A DNA stretch of 64,000 nucleotides from the NCBI RefSeq assembly GCF_009908165.1, contig NZ_JAAAUC010000003.1, forward strand, positions 62,001 to 126,000, in the 5' to 3' direction. The notes beneath the pieces were generated by a model that saw nothing but the letters and a program-made list of their open reading frames with translations, did no database searches and had not been told where the DNA came from. Within the stretch, counting starts at the first letter, position 1, and every line of letters begins with the position of its first letter. This stretch comes from Frigidibacter albus (GTDB lineage: Bacteria > Pseudomonadota > Alphaproteobacteria > Rhodobacterales > Rhodobacteraceae). The translations under genes were made by a program, and so were the position numbers. Positions 18,825-26,828 of this stretch are shown piece by piece.

Positions 18825-19599
18825 TGTCGCGCGCCTGCGGCGACGCAGGCGGCACCGGCGTCGGCGTCCAGGGGCGCAACTGGCTACCGGGGAACAGCGC
18901 CGCGGTGATGTCGCGGGCATCGGCCGCAGGCGGCGCCGGTGCAGGCCGCACGGCACATCCGGCCGCGCCCGGGCAGACCACCGCCGCCGTCACCTCGCGC
19001 GGGGCAGGCTCTGTCGCCCGGGCGAGAAGCGGGGCGAGGTCGCCGTTCATCACCGCTGGCAGATCAACCAAGCCCTCGGCGGGCGCACGCCGTGTGGCAA
19101 CCGCCGGCGCGCCAGAGGGCAGGTCGGCTGTTCGCGTGCCGAACCAGTCGCCCGAGCTGCCGCGGCTGGACATCGAGGCCGGAGAGGCCGGGAAATCCAG
19201 CGGCCCGATGGCATCTCCGGGTGGGACGGTCGGCGCCGCACTGGCGCGAATGATCACCGTCCGCCGCACGGGCGTCCACGAGCGTGGCGGCATCGGCGCT
19301 TCCCGCCTGGCCGTCCGCAGCGGTGCCGGTTCTGATGCCGGTTTCGCCGCTGCGTCTTCCCGCCCGCTGCCCGGACCATCAGCGCCAGCGGGCAGGACGG
19401 GCGCGACCGGACCGCTTCCAGGCCCAGTCACGACCGTTGCGGGGAAGGGCGTAGGTGCCTGCCAGATCAGTGCCACAAGTCCCGGCGCGGCAATGGCGAG
19501 GGCTGCAGCGACGGCAATTGTCCCCAACCCGCCGCCCCGGCGTGTCGTTCCGCCTTGCGCTTCTCGTGCCTGTCTTGCCTGCAGTGACTTGGTCGTCAT
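18784..19599 (-). CDS. Pro/Ala-rich single-span protein of unknown function
   Basis: This 271-residue protein has a basic cytoplasmic N-terminus (about 25 residues), one membrane segment (GLGTIAVAAALAIAAPGLVALI), and a long Pro/Ala-rich region presumably in the periplasm. The C-terminus holds two copies of an ARDIT-x2-LFPSG-like motif, about 30 residues apart. ATG 19599 is supported by GGAGGG 4 bases upstream. I do not recognise a family. Its position between the methyltransferase-like gene and the LuxR gene suggests membership of the same locus. Confidence 0.6.
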   Translation of the reverse strand: MTTKSLQARQAREAQGGTTRRGGGLGTIAVAAALAIAAPGLVALIWQAPTPFPATVVTGPGSGPVAPVLPAGADGPGSGREDAAAKPASEPAPLRTARREAPMPPRSWTPVRRTVIIRASAAPTVPPGDAIGPLDFPASPASMSSRGSSGDWFGTRTADLPSGAPAVATRRAPAEGLVDLPAVMNGDLAPLLARATEPAPREVTAAVVCPGAAGCAVRPAPAPPAADARDITAALFPGSQLRPWTPTPVPPASPQARDITWRLFPSGEARW

Positions 19600-19757
19600 C
19601 TCGCCCTCCGAAGCGATGCCCCAAAAGCTTTGCCCGATGAGCAGCCTTGGCCCAGGGGCGATCCCACGCGCCAAGCCTAGTGCCGCGGCGCAGCGCTGCA
19701 ATCGGACGAGGGTGCGATCATGCCAAGGGACGATGCCGATCCGGCGCGGTCAGGGCC

Positions 19758-20270
19758 TCAATCGACCTTCAGCGCCACCAGGATGTCCTCGATCACGCAG
19801 GACACCAGCTGTTGCCGGCTGCTGAGTCCCGACTTGCGGAAGATCGCGGTCAGCTGCGATTTCACCGTGGATTCGGACGTGCCGCGCAGCCCGGCGATCT
19901 CGGGGTTGCTGAAGCCCTTGATGACCAGCAGCGCCACGTGCCGCTCGGTCGGGGTCAGCGCCCATTCTGTGAATTGACTCGCCACCAGGGTCTCGAACTG
20001 GCCGGTCGTCGCATCCAGCTGGGTCTGGATACGGTTCACCCGCCGGAAGCTGAGCCGCAGCAGAACCACGCTGCTGACGACTCCCGCAAGCAGGCCGACG
20101 CTGCACAGGATCTCCAGCGTTTCCTGCAACTCCCACGGGATCAGCGGGGCCTGCCAGTAGAACACCTCGGACAGCAGCTTGAAGATAAAGAACACGGTGC
20201 TGAGCACCTGGATCAGCGTCACCAGCATGAACAGGGCCAGCGCGGGCCCCCGCAGCCCGAAACTGGTCAT
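19758..20270 (-). CDS. Membrane-tethered LuxR-type transcriptional regulator
   Basis: This 170-residue protein has two membrane segments (about residues 8-32 and 50-72) followed by a short linker and a C-terminal LuxR/GerE helix-turn-helix (about 103-165) with TPTERHVALLVIKGFSNPEIA and TSESTVKSQL. There is no autoinducer, receiver or ATPase domain, so any input must come through the membrane part or a partner. GAGG lies 7 bases before ATG 20270. It is 19 bp downstream of the PepSY-like gene, suggesting an operon with it and perhaps with the degenerate receiver gene. Confidence 0.9.
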   Translation of the reverse strand: MTSFGLRGPALALFMLVTLIQVLSTVFFIFKLLSEVFYWQAPLIPWELQETLEILCSVGLLAGVVSSVVLLRLSFRRVNRIQTQLDATTGQFETLVASQFTEWALTPTERHVALLVIKGFSNPEIAGLRGTSESTVKSQLTAIFRKSGLSSRQQLVSCVIEDILVALKVD

Positions 20271-20289
20271 CGCTGCGCCTCGGGGCCGG

Positions 20290-20688
20290 TCATTGCCCGG
20301 ACCGGACGCCTTGCGGGGGCAGGTCCAGCAACATCAGATCCAGCGACCGCTCTGGCCCCGCGGGGCGATAGTCATAGGTCTCTATCACTGCATCGCGCAG
20401 GATCTGCCCCGAGGCGCGGCTGACCACGATTTCACGCAGGTGCTCGCGGCTGCGGGCGCGGATCTTGACCCGGTTCAGCAGCGTGTCGGTGACGCTGACG
20501 ATGGTATAGCCCTCGCCGTCCAGCGCCTCGAGGATGTCGATATAGCGCCATTGCGGGTTGTGCTGCACGCGGAAGGTATCGAAGCCCGCGACGCGCGAGG
20601 CTGGATCGGCATGGCCCGCGGGGGCCAGCGCAATGGCAAGCGCCGAGGCAAGCCCGCAGCGGCGGAGCGCCGCACCGACGGGCATCAC
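20290..20688 (-). CDS. Small secreted protein, PepSY-like
   Basis: This 132-residue protein has a signal peptide (GLASALAIALAPAGHA) and a single small domain. The segment YIDILEALDGEGYTIVSVTD followed by RVKIRARS...SGQILRDAVIE resembles the GY-containing repeat of PepSY domains, which bind or inhibit partner proteins in the periplasm. The start is GTG 20688 or the adjacent ATG 20685. Its order directly before the membrane LuxR gene suggests it could modulate that regulator, which is inference only. Confidence 0.7.
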   Translation of the reverse strand: MMPVGAALRRCGLASALAIALAPAGHADPASRVAGFDTFRVQHNPQWRYIDILEALDGEGYTIVSVTDTLLNRVKIRARSREHLREIVVSRASGQILRDAVIETYDYRPAGPERSLDLMLLDLPPQGVRSGQ

Positions 20689-20794
20689 CGGCCCATGCCC
20701 GCGGGGGCGGCGCGGCCGGGGATGCCCCGTGCCGGGCAGGGCGTGCAGATGGCAAGGTCGAACATCAGGCGCCCCCGAGGGTATAAGAGAGCCG

Positions 20795-21454
20795 TCAACG
20801 CGAACGGATCACACGATTATTGTGGATTGCGCTCGACATGGCCAGCGCGAATGCGATGCGCCGGGCTGGCAGGCGCAGCGACGCATCGGCGATCAGGGCC
20901 CGTTCGCAGCTGAAATCGTTGCGCGCGAAGCGGCGCGAGCCGATCACCACCGCGACGTCCGGATAGCGGTCGCGAAAGCCCTGCAGCAGCGTGACGGCAT
21001 CGGCGCGCAGGGCGTCCATATCCACCAGCATCAGCCCGGTATCGGCGGCCAGCGGCGCAACCATCGCTGCGGCGGCACCCAAGTCGGCCGCAGTTTGCAG
21101 GTCTGCCACGTGGTCTTGCAGCCATAGGGTATGGTCCAGCAGTCCCTGATCGGCGCTGCCCCCGACCATCACCACATGGCGATGTGCAAGCAGTTCGGTT
21201 TCGATCAGATCGAACTCGCTGGCCCGGGCGCCGGACGGATCGAAGGGTGCAGCTTGCCGCGTCAGTGGCGCAGGCATGGCTTGGTCACGGGGCGTGGGCT
21301 GTGGGTTCGTGGTGCCGACCGGGAAGAGGCGGGCCTGGGCATCGGCCAGATTCGTTCGGCGTGGCGCGGCGCGAAAACCAGCCGCGAACCGCCGCATCCA
21401 GTCGCCTGCCGCTGCCTGAACGGTCCCGTTGCCGAGGTTGTCCTGCATAGCCAT
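20795..21454 (-). CDS. Stand-alone degenerate receiver-domain protein
   Basis: This 219-residue protein has an unstructured N-terminal region (about 1-85) and a receiver-like alpha/beta domain (about 90-219). It keeps a central Asp pair (LMLVDMDAL), a Ser after strand 4 (VVIGSRR), and an RLPA segment where active receivers have a Lys. The acidic pair after strand 1 is missing (VVMVGGSADQ), so normal phosphorylation is doubtful. A strong GGAGGAGG site precedes ATG 21454; an upstream in-frame extension is not supported. It may act as a protein-interaction module for the nearby membrane LuxR protein. Confidence 0.7.
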   Translation of the reverse strand: MAMQDNLGNGTVQAAAGDWMRRFAAGFRAAPRRTNLADAQARLFPVGTTNPQPTPRDQAMPAPLTRQAAPFDPSGARASEFDLIETELLAHRHVVMVGGSADQGLLDHTLWLQDHVADLQTAADLGAAAAMVAPLAADTGLMLVDMDALRADAVTLLQGFRDRYPDVAVVIGSRRFARNDFSCERALIADASLRLPARRIAFALAMSSAIHNNRVIRSR

Positions 21455-22196
21455 TGATGCCTCCTCCATGCTGTCGTGGGTCAGGCCGCTGATCTCTGGT
21501 GGTCTCTGGGCCCATAACTGCACGCTGCCTTCCCCTGCGTCGTCGGGCCATTGGCGGTTGTGGCGAAAGCGGCGGTTTCGCACCAATGGACGAGGCGTGG
21601 CGGCTGATGTGGAGCGGGCCTCCAGCGGCTGGCCGGGGCCGGCCCGAGAGAGGTGGCGCGCGAAATATGGCAATCTGTGGGTGAGGTCGAAAAGAAGGCA
21701 GCGCGTTGGTGCAGGGGTTTGCCAGTTCCGACCGAATTGCAGCAATGGTGCGGTGGAATTAGGGCAAAATCTTGGCAGGTCGCAGCCTTTCCGCATTTCG
21801 GTGAGCCCGAGTGATGAAAAGGTGCGACACCTTCGCCGACCGCTAAAATCATTTTCCTGGGCTGCAAAGCTCAAAATGGGAAAAAGAATGATGAAGTTGT
21901 CACCACATATTGTGCTTTGATTTTTACGAAATACATCAGCTATGCATGGGAAGGATGCGTAGAAACGTGTTGCTCCCTGAGCAATCCTCGGCAATCATAG
22001 GCAGCGACTAGGCTTTTCGTACCAAGGTCCGGTGTTGGTCGGACCTTTTGGCTGCAGCCCGGTAATTCGACGTCTTGGACGAGGCGCTGCGAGGGAGATT
22101 ATTATAGTTCGGCCCGCGTTATTATGGGCCAGTACCTGCGACTACTTGAGGCTCTGCAGCTCGCTTGTCCATTAAATTTGAATGGGAGGTTTCGAG
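21455..22196. other. 742-bp divergent regulatory region, relatively AT-rich
   Basis: This is the largest gene-free stretch of the locus and its least GC-rich part, especially 21840-21950. It separates the receiver-like gene from paralogue 2, which are transcribed away from each other. It holds a perfect palindrome (21819-21833), a hairpin AAGGTCCG/CGGACCTT (22024-22047) and a short stem GGCCC/GGGCC (22111-22130). A possible promoter TTGGAC / TATTAT lies at 22075-22105 with a long 19-base spacer. No coding frame in it looks real. Confidence 0.6.
21819..21833. promoter_or_regulatory. Perfect palindrome, candidate operator
   Basis: AAGGTG-CGA-CACCTT, a 6+3+6 perfect inverted repeat, lies 365 bp upstream of the receiver-like gene start within the divergent regulatory region. 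It is a candidate site for the local LuxR-type regulator. That assignment is inference. Confidence 0.35.
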
Positions 22197-22925
22197 ATGA
22201 TCAACTTAACCAGTAGGCTTGTGCTTGCATCGATGTTCACCCTGCCAATGATGGCGCCAAGCGTGTCCGCGCTCAGCATCGGGATTGGCGGCGACAACGG
22301 CATTGGTGTCGATATCGGTGGCGGTGATGGCGGCGGGCTCGGGGTAGGCGTCGGGATCGGCGGCGACGACGGAGTGGGTGTCGACGTGGGCGTCGGCGGC
22401 GGCAATGGCGTGGGTGTCGATGTCGGGGTCGGCGGCGACAGCGGCGTCGGGGTAGGCGTTGGAATTGGCGGGGGCAACGGCATCGGGGCCGGCGTGAACG
22501 TTGGCGATGCGGTGGATGTCGGCGTCTCGATCGGCGGCAGCGCCCCCGGCACAAATCCGGGGACCAACCCCGGCAATCCGGGCACAAACCCGTCCACCCC
22601 TGGGGGCAATGTGACGGTCGCATCGATGCCCGGCCGCGCCGAAGTCGCCAAGGCCAAGCGGCTGGTCTGCCGCAACGATGGCAACAGCGAGGTCTATGCC
22701 GACTATCTGGTCTTTGACCGGAACGGCCAGCCGGTGGGCGTGGTCGCCTCGGCCTGGGTCGGTCCCGACCTGAAGATCGATACGCTGCGCTTTGCGACGC
22801 TGGACAGCTTCGCCTCTCCGGCCAAGTGCCTGACGGTCAAGGCCGCGGGCGCGCGGATCGGGCAGGGCGCCATCGGGCTGCCCCATGCGGGCAACGACCT
22901 GCAAAAGGCCATCGCGCTGCGCTAG
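22197..22925 (+). CDS. Secreted Gly/Asp-repeat protein (paralogue 2)
   Basis: This 242-residue protein has a signal peptide (cleavage plausibly after SVSA at residue 25) and then about eight 12-residue repeats of the form GGDDGVGVDVGV (about residues 27-115). A short PGTNPG linker follows, then a C-terminal domain (about 139-242) homologous to that of the 16077-17291 protein. Shared features are two Cys 53-54 residues apart (158 and 211), DRNGQPVG, GPDLKIDTLRFAT and ASPAKC. ATG 22197 is preferred over ATG 22182 because GGGAGG lies 7 bases before it. Function is unknown; export is inferred. Confidence 0.82.
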   Translation: MINLTSRLVLASMFTLPMMAPSVSALSIGIGGDNGIGVDIGGGDGGGLGVGVGIGGDDGVGVDVGVGGGNGVGVDVGVGGDSGVGVGVGIGGGNGIGAGVNVGDAVDVGVSIGGSAPGTNPGTNPGNPGTNPSTPGGNVTVASMPGRAEVAKAKRLVCRNDGNSEVYADYLVFDRNGQPVGVVASAWVGPDLKIDTLRFATLDSFASPAKCLTVKAAGARIGQGAIGLPHAGNDLQKAIALR

Positions 22926-22975
22926 GCGGGCGAGGGTGGCTTGGGCGGGCCGGGGATCTGCCCGGCCCGAAGGCA

Positions 22976-23383
22976 TCATCCGCCCGCGCGACCGATGGCA
23001 ATGATCCGGGCCCTGTCACCCTGCGCGGCGCGTGCATAGTAAATTTCGATCCGGCGGATGGCCCGGGCATGGTCGCCGGGCAGGGGGATGAACCGCGTCT
23101 CGCTGTCGCGGCGGATCCGGGCGCGCACCGGAAGCTCCGACACGTCGCCATTGGCGTAATGCACCAGCACCCGTTCGAGGAAGACCGGGTTGTCGCGCAC
23201 CGCCAGCTTCAGATGGGTGAACCGGCCTTCGCGGCGGCCGACCTGGATCACGTCGCGCTGCTCGTTGAAGCCGACGGTCTTCTCGCCCAGGACCACCTCC
23301 TGATCGGCCCGCGCCGGCAGCGGCAGCAGGGCCATCAGCCCCAGGGCCGCGGCGCCTGCCAGAACGTATCGTCTGCTTGTCAT
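22976..23383 (-). CDS. Small secreted beta-rich protein (DUF2541/YaaI-like)
   Basis: This 135-residue protein has a signal peptide (RYVLAGAAALGLMALLPLPARA) and a single mature domain. Alternating hydrophobic strands such as RFTHLKLAVRDNPVFLERV, VHYANGDVSELPVRARI and RRIEIYYAR suggest a beta sandwich. The pattern resembles YaaI-type DUF2541 proteins, but I am not certain. GAGGAG precedes ATG 23383. It is convergent with paralogue 2, separated by 50 bp. Confidence 0.65.
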   Translation of the reverse strand: MTSRRYVLAGAAALGLMALLPLPARADQEVVLGEKTVGFNEQRDVIQVGRREGRFTHLKLAVRDNPVFLERVLVHYANGDVSELPVRARIRRDSETRFIPLPGDHARAIRRIEIYYARAAQGDRARIIAIGRAGG

Positions 23384-23700
23384 CCTGAAATCTCCTCGCT
23401 TGAAATACGCGCTGTCGTTCCGCGGAACGCGGCGGCCTGCCTGCCGGTTCCGGGTCAGGAGCCAGGTGCGAAAAACGCCCCCGACACGCCACATTCACGC
23501 CCCGCTTGCCGATCAGCCTGCAAGCAGGAAAAACGGAACACGACGAGGTTGTCCCATGAGGTTCGCAGTCGCCCTTCTGACCCGTATCGGCCTTGGATCG
23601 GCTGAGCCCGCCCAGGACGTGTTCGAGGCGCGCCTTGCGCAGATGATCGTCACCGAGCGTCCCCGGCTGAGGTTGCGGCAAGGTCCGCGGCCGCGGCTGT
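23384..23700. other. 317-bp gap upstream of the DUF2541-like gene
   Basis: It holds the promoter and leader of the 22976-23383 gene and the 3' side of mipZ. A 58-codon plus-strand frame (23556-23732, ATG after GAGG) overlaps the end of mipZ; it is Arg-rich at its end with no recognisable motif, so I leave it uncalled. No terminator with a T-tract was seen. Confidence 0.4.
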
Positions 23701-24510
23701 TCAGAAGTCGGGCGAGACGCCTGGCAGTTTGAGCTCCTTGATCAGGTCGCGCAGTTCCTGCCGGGCGGCGACGTTCGACAGGTTCAGGCTCTCGACGCCG
23801 ACATCCTTCAGGTCCAGCAGCGTCAGCCCGCGCGGGAACAGCTCGCGGAAGATCACCCGTTCCGCAAAGCCGGGGGCCACGCGAAAGCCGATGCGCCGCG
23901 ACAGGCTGGTCAGCGCCTCGCCAACCTTCTTCTTGTTGTGCATGTGCTGCGCGCCAAGGCGGTTGCGCAGCACGATCCAGTCGATGGGCTTCAGCCCGGC
24001 GCGGGCCCGTGACTGGCGGGCGTTCCACACCATCTCGGCATAGATCGAAGGGCCAAGCACGCGGCCCGTTTCGGGGTCGGTGCGGGCCAGCAGGTCGAAG
24101 TCGATGAAGCTATCGTTCAGCGGGGTGATCAGCGTATCGGCCAGCGAATGCGCGACCTGGCTGAGGCGGGTATGCGAGCCGGGGCAGTCGATCAGGATGA
24201 AGTCGCAATCGGTATCCAGCGCGGCCACGGCGGCGGACAGGCGATGGTCGAAGACGTTCTCGTTGGGCCCCAGCGAGGCCGCGTCAACCTCCGGCAATTC
24301 GCGGTAATCGGGCATCGGCAGGGTGATGCCCTGCCGCGCCGCAAAGGCCCGGCGGTTCTCCAGATAGCGCCCGAAGCTTTTTTGACGGACATCGAGGTCG
24401 AGCGCGCCGACCCGCCAGCCCATGCGGCACAGGGCGGTTGCCACATGCATGCAGGTCGTGGATTTTCCCGACCCGCCCTTCTCGTTTCCGGTGACGATGA
24501 TATGTGCCAA
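23701..24510 (-). CDS. mipZ: Division-plane positioning ATPase MipZ
   Basis: This 269-residue ParA/MinD-superfamily ATPase forms a gradient from the ParB-bound poles and inhibits FtsZ, placing division at mid-cell. The deviant Walker A KGGSGKST is near residue 11, the switch region holds DLDVRQKSFGRYLENR, and the MipZ-specific C-terminal block RVIFRELFPRGLTLLDL is clear. The start codon is TTG at 24510, since the conserved MAHIIVTGNEKGG N-terminus begins there and GGGGAAG lies just upstream. Confidence 0.95.
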   Translation of the reverse strand: MAHIIVTGNEKGGSGKSTTCMHVATALCRMGWRVGALDLDVRQKSFGRYLENRRAFAARQGITLPMPDYRELPEVDAASLGPNENVFDHRLSAAVAALDTDCDFILIDCPGSHTRLSQVAHSLADTLITPLNDSFIDFDLLARTDPETGRVLGPSIYAEMVWNARQSRARAGLKPIDWIVLRNRLGAQHMHNKKKVGEALTSLSRRIGFRVAPGFAERVIFRELFPRGLTLLDLKDVGVESLNLSNVAARQELRDLIKELKLPGVSPDF

Positions 24511-24650
24511 GTCGCTTCCCCGCCCGCAGCCCCTGCCCGGGTTCCCGGGCGCAAGAACCTATATGTTGCGGTCCGCCCCAAGTGAAGCGCGAGGGCAGGC
24601 CGTGCCCCGATTTTCCCGGGAATGTTGCGCCCGTGTTGGGGGTCAATGCA

Positions 24651-24680
24651 AAAGGGGCGCAGCCCTGCGGCGCGCCCCTT
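24651..24680 (-). terminator. Intrinsic terminator after rpmE
   Basis: Read on the minus strand, the stem AAGGGGCGC/GCGCCCCTT is followed by TTTTG, starting 25 bases after the rpmE stop. It should end the rplS-rpmE transcript. Confidence 0.75.
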
Positions 24681-24704
24681 CCCCGTATCGTCCGTGACCC
24701 GTTC

Positions 24705-24926
24705 TTAGAGCGTGAGGCCGGCGTACTTGTTCTTGAACTTCGTCACGCGGCCGCCGGTGTCCATCAGCTTGGCATTGCCGCCCGTCCAGGCCGGGTGGGC
24801 CAGCGGGTCGATGTCCAGCGCCATCTGGTCGCCTTCTTTGCCCCAGGTCGAACGGACCTGATACACGCTGCCATCGGTCATCTTCACGTTGATGACGTGA
24901 TAGTCGGGGTGAATTCCTTGTCTCAT
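24705..24926 (-). CDS. rpmE: Large ribosomal subunit protein bL31 (zinc-free type)
   Basis: A 73-residue L31 beginning [19 protein letters not shown] with the conserved HPAWTGG and KNKYAGL segments. It has no Cys residues, so it is the C-minus form that does not bind zinc. It lies 11 bp downstream of rplS, likely in the same transcript, and is followed by a good terminator. Confidence 0.97.
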   Translation of the reverse strand: MRQGIHPDYHVINVKMTDGSVYQVRSTWGKEGDQMALDIDPLAHPAWTGGNAKLMDTGGRVTKFKNKYAGLTL

Positions 24927-24937
24927 GATCCCGCTCC

Positions 24938-25321
24938 TTACGCGCCTGCGCCGTCTTTGGCTTTGTAATTGGTGACTTCCGCGATCCGGGCCTTTTTGCC
25001 ACGGCGATCACGAAGGTAATACAGCTTGGCGCGGCGGACGCGGCCACGGCGCACGACCTCGATGGCGTCGATGTTGGTCGAGTAGAGCGGGAACACCCGT
25101 TCCACGCCTTCACCGAACGAGATTTTCCGCACGGTGAACGACGCGGCGATGGTGCTGCCGCCCTTGCGGGCGATCACGACGCCTTCGTAGTTCTGCACGC
25201 GCGAGCGGGTGCCCTCGGTCACTTTGTAGCCGACGCGAACGGTGTCGCCGGCCTTGAAGTCCGGGATGGTCTTGCCAAGCGCAGCGATCTGCTCGGCTTC
25301 GATTTGCGCGATAAGGTTCAT
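24938..25321 (-). CDS. rplS: Large ribosomal subunit protein bL19
   Basis: A 127-residue L19, located at the 30S-50S interface. Conserved blocks [25 protein letters not shown] and [14 protein letters not shown] are present. It follows trmD by 48 bp in the standard rpsP-rimM-trmD-rplS order, with rpmE next. Confidence 0.98.
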   Translation of the reverse strand: MNLIAQIEAEQIAALGKTIPDFKAGDTVRVGYKVTEGTRSRVQNYEGVVIARKGGSTIAASFTVRKISFGEGVERVFPLYSTNIDAIEVVRRGRVRRAKLYYLRDRRGKKARIAEVTNYKAKDGAGA

Positions 25322-25369
25322 CGCAAGTCCTTTGCTCTGCTCGCGGTTTTCCGCGAAGGTGATGCGTCC

Positions 25370-26203
25370 TCAGAGCTCTCGGTCTTCATCCGGGTCCGCG
25401 CTGTGCATCGCACACCACGCCCGCCAGAGATCAGGACGGCGTTCTTTTGTCAGCCTTGCGGCCTCGGCCCGTCGCCAGTCGGCAATTCTTGCGTGATGCC
25501 CGGATTGAAGAATTTCCGGTATCGCGCGGCCTTCCCAGACGGTGGGTCTTGTATACTGGGGATGTTCCAGAAGCCCGTCCGAGAAGGATTCTTCCTCGGT
25601 GGACGCCTGATTCCCAAGCACGCGGGGTATAAGTCGAACTGTCGCGTCGATCAAGGCCTGTGCTGCAATCTCGCCGCCCGTAAGGACGAAATCGCCAAGG
25701 CTGATCTCTTCAATGCCATAAGCCTCCAGCACCCGTTCGTCCACCCCTTCAAAGCGGCCGCACAGCAGGGTGATCCCGTCCGACTGGCTGAGCCGCCGCG
25801 CGGTCGCCTGATCGAAGGGCTTGCCGCGGGGTGACAGGTAGATCACCGGCCAGCGGGCGCGGTCGGGCGGGGTGCCGAGGGCGGCCTGATCCAGCGCCTT
25901 GGCGACCACGTCGGCGCGCAGCACCATGCCGGCGCCGCCGCCTGCGGGGTTGTCATCGACATTGCGGTGCTTGCCCTCGCCGAAGGGGCGCAGGTCGATG
26001 GTCTCCAGCGCCCAGAGGCCCATGTCCAGCGCCTTGCCGGTCAGGCTGAGCCCGAGGGTGCCGGGAAAGGCGTCGGGGAACAGCGTGACGATCTTCGCGG
26101 CCCAGGCGCCCTTCAGGCGGGGGTTGTGGTCCATCAGCTCGCGCGGCTTGATCGACGCGGAAATCGCGAGGCGGCCATGCGACTTCGACGGGGCGTCGGC
26201 CAT
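25370..26203 (-). CDS. trmD: tRNA (guanine37-N1)-methyltransferase TrmD
   Basis: This 277-residue SPOUT methyltransferase makes m1G37, which prevents frameshifting. The SAM-binding trefoil-knot region includes YLSPRGKPFDQ, LLCGRFEGVDERV and EISLGDFVLTGGE. An N-terminal extension of about 25 residues precedes the usual AAKIVTLFPDAFPG start. The ATG is 1 bp after the rimM stop. Confidence 0.97.
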   Translation of the reverse strand: MADAPSKSHGRLAISASIKPRELMDHNPRLKGAWAAKIVTLFPDAFPGTLGLSLTGKALDMGLWALETIDLRPFGEGKHRNVDDNPAGGGAGMVLRADVVAKALDQAALGTPPDRARWPVIYLSPRGKPFDQATARRLSQSDGITLLCGRFEGVDERVLEAYGIEEISLGDFVLTGGEIAAQALIDATVRLIPRVLGNQASTEEESFSDGLLEHPQYTRPTVWEGRAIPEILQSGHHARIADWRRAEAARLTKERRPDLWRAWCAMHSADPDEDREL

Positions 26204-26204
26204 G

Positions 26205-26711
26205 TCAGGCCTCTTCCGGCAGATCGACGATGATCCGGCCCGCGGTCAGGTCCACGGTCGGCACGGCGGCAAGCGTGAAGGGCAGCAGCAGCGCGTTGCG
26301 CTGGCCGGGGGCGAGGATTTCGAGGATATCCCCCGCGCCGTGGTTGTGGACCGCATGGACGGTGCCGACGGGGGCGCCGCCGGTATCGAGCACCGTCAGG
26401 CCGATCAGGTCGGCATGGTAGAACTCGTCATCCGGCAGCGATGGCAGCTTTGTCCTTTCAGCCCAAAGGGTTGCGCCCTTGAGCGCATCCGCCTGTTCCT
26501 TGGTGGTGATGCCGGTCATCCGCGCCGCGAGGCCGCCCGCAACGGCGCGGGTGATCTTGACCGTGAAGCTGCGCTTGCCGTCTTCAGAGGTGAGCGGGGC
26601 ATAGTCGGCAATCGCGGCGGGGTCGGCGCAGAAGCTCTTCAGCCGCACCTCGCCCTGCACGCCGAAGGCGCCGGCGATGGCGCCCACGCAGACCTTGTCG
26701 TTTGCGGCCAT
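26205..26711 (-). CDS. rimM: 16S rRNA processing protein RimM
   Basis: This 168-residue 30S maturation factor binds S19 and helps fold the 3' domain of 16S rRNA. It shows the RimM N-terminal domain ([19 protein letters not shown]) and the C-terminal PRC-barrel ([24 protein letters not shown]...LLLPFT). ATG 26711 is preferred, with GGGGGAA upstream; the frame extends further but that part encodes the rpsP-side spacer. Confidence 0.96.
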   Translation of the reverse strand: MAANDKVCVGAIAGAFGVQGEVRLKSFCADPAAIADYAPLTSEDGKRSFTVKITRAVAGGLAARMTGITTKEQADALKGATLWAERTKLPSLPDDEFYHADLIGLTVLDTGGAPVGTVHAVHNHGAGDILEILAPGQRNALLLPFTLAAVPTVDLTAGRIIVDLPEEA

Positions 26712-26828
26712 GATCGCTTCCCCCCGGACCCAAGGCAAAAAGGCGGGCGGCCTCACGCCACCCGCCGCATATTCTGCGGCAATCCGGCGCCGTTGCAAGC
26801 GCCGGAATTACCGTGGCAGCCCAAAGGC

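Noticed and set aside
15642-23383. Integrative element at tRNA-Arg
   Set aside because: No integrase, no insertion sequence and no repeated tRNA 3' end was seen in the window, so a tRNA-targeted island is not supported.
23556-23732. 58-codon plus-strand frame overlapping the mipZ 3' end
   Set aside because: Arg-rich tail with no motif, and it overlaps a conserved gene. The GAGG upstream is not sufficient support.
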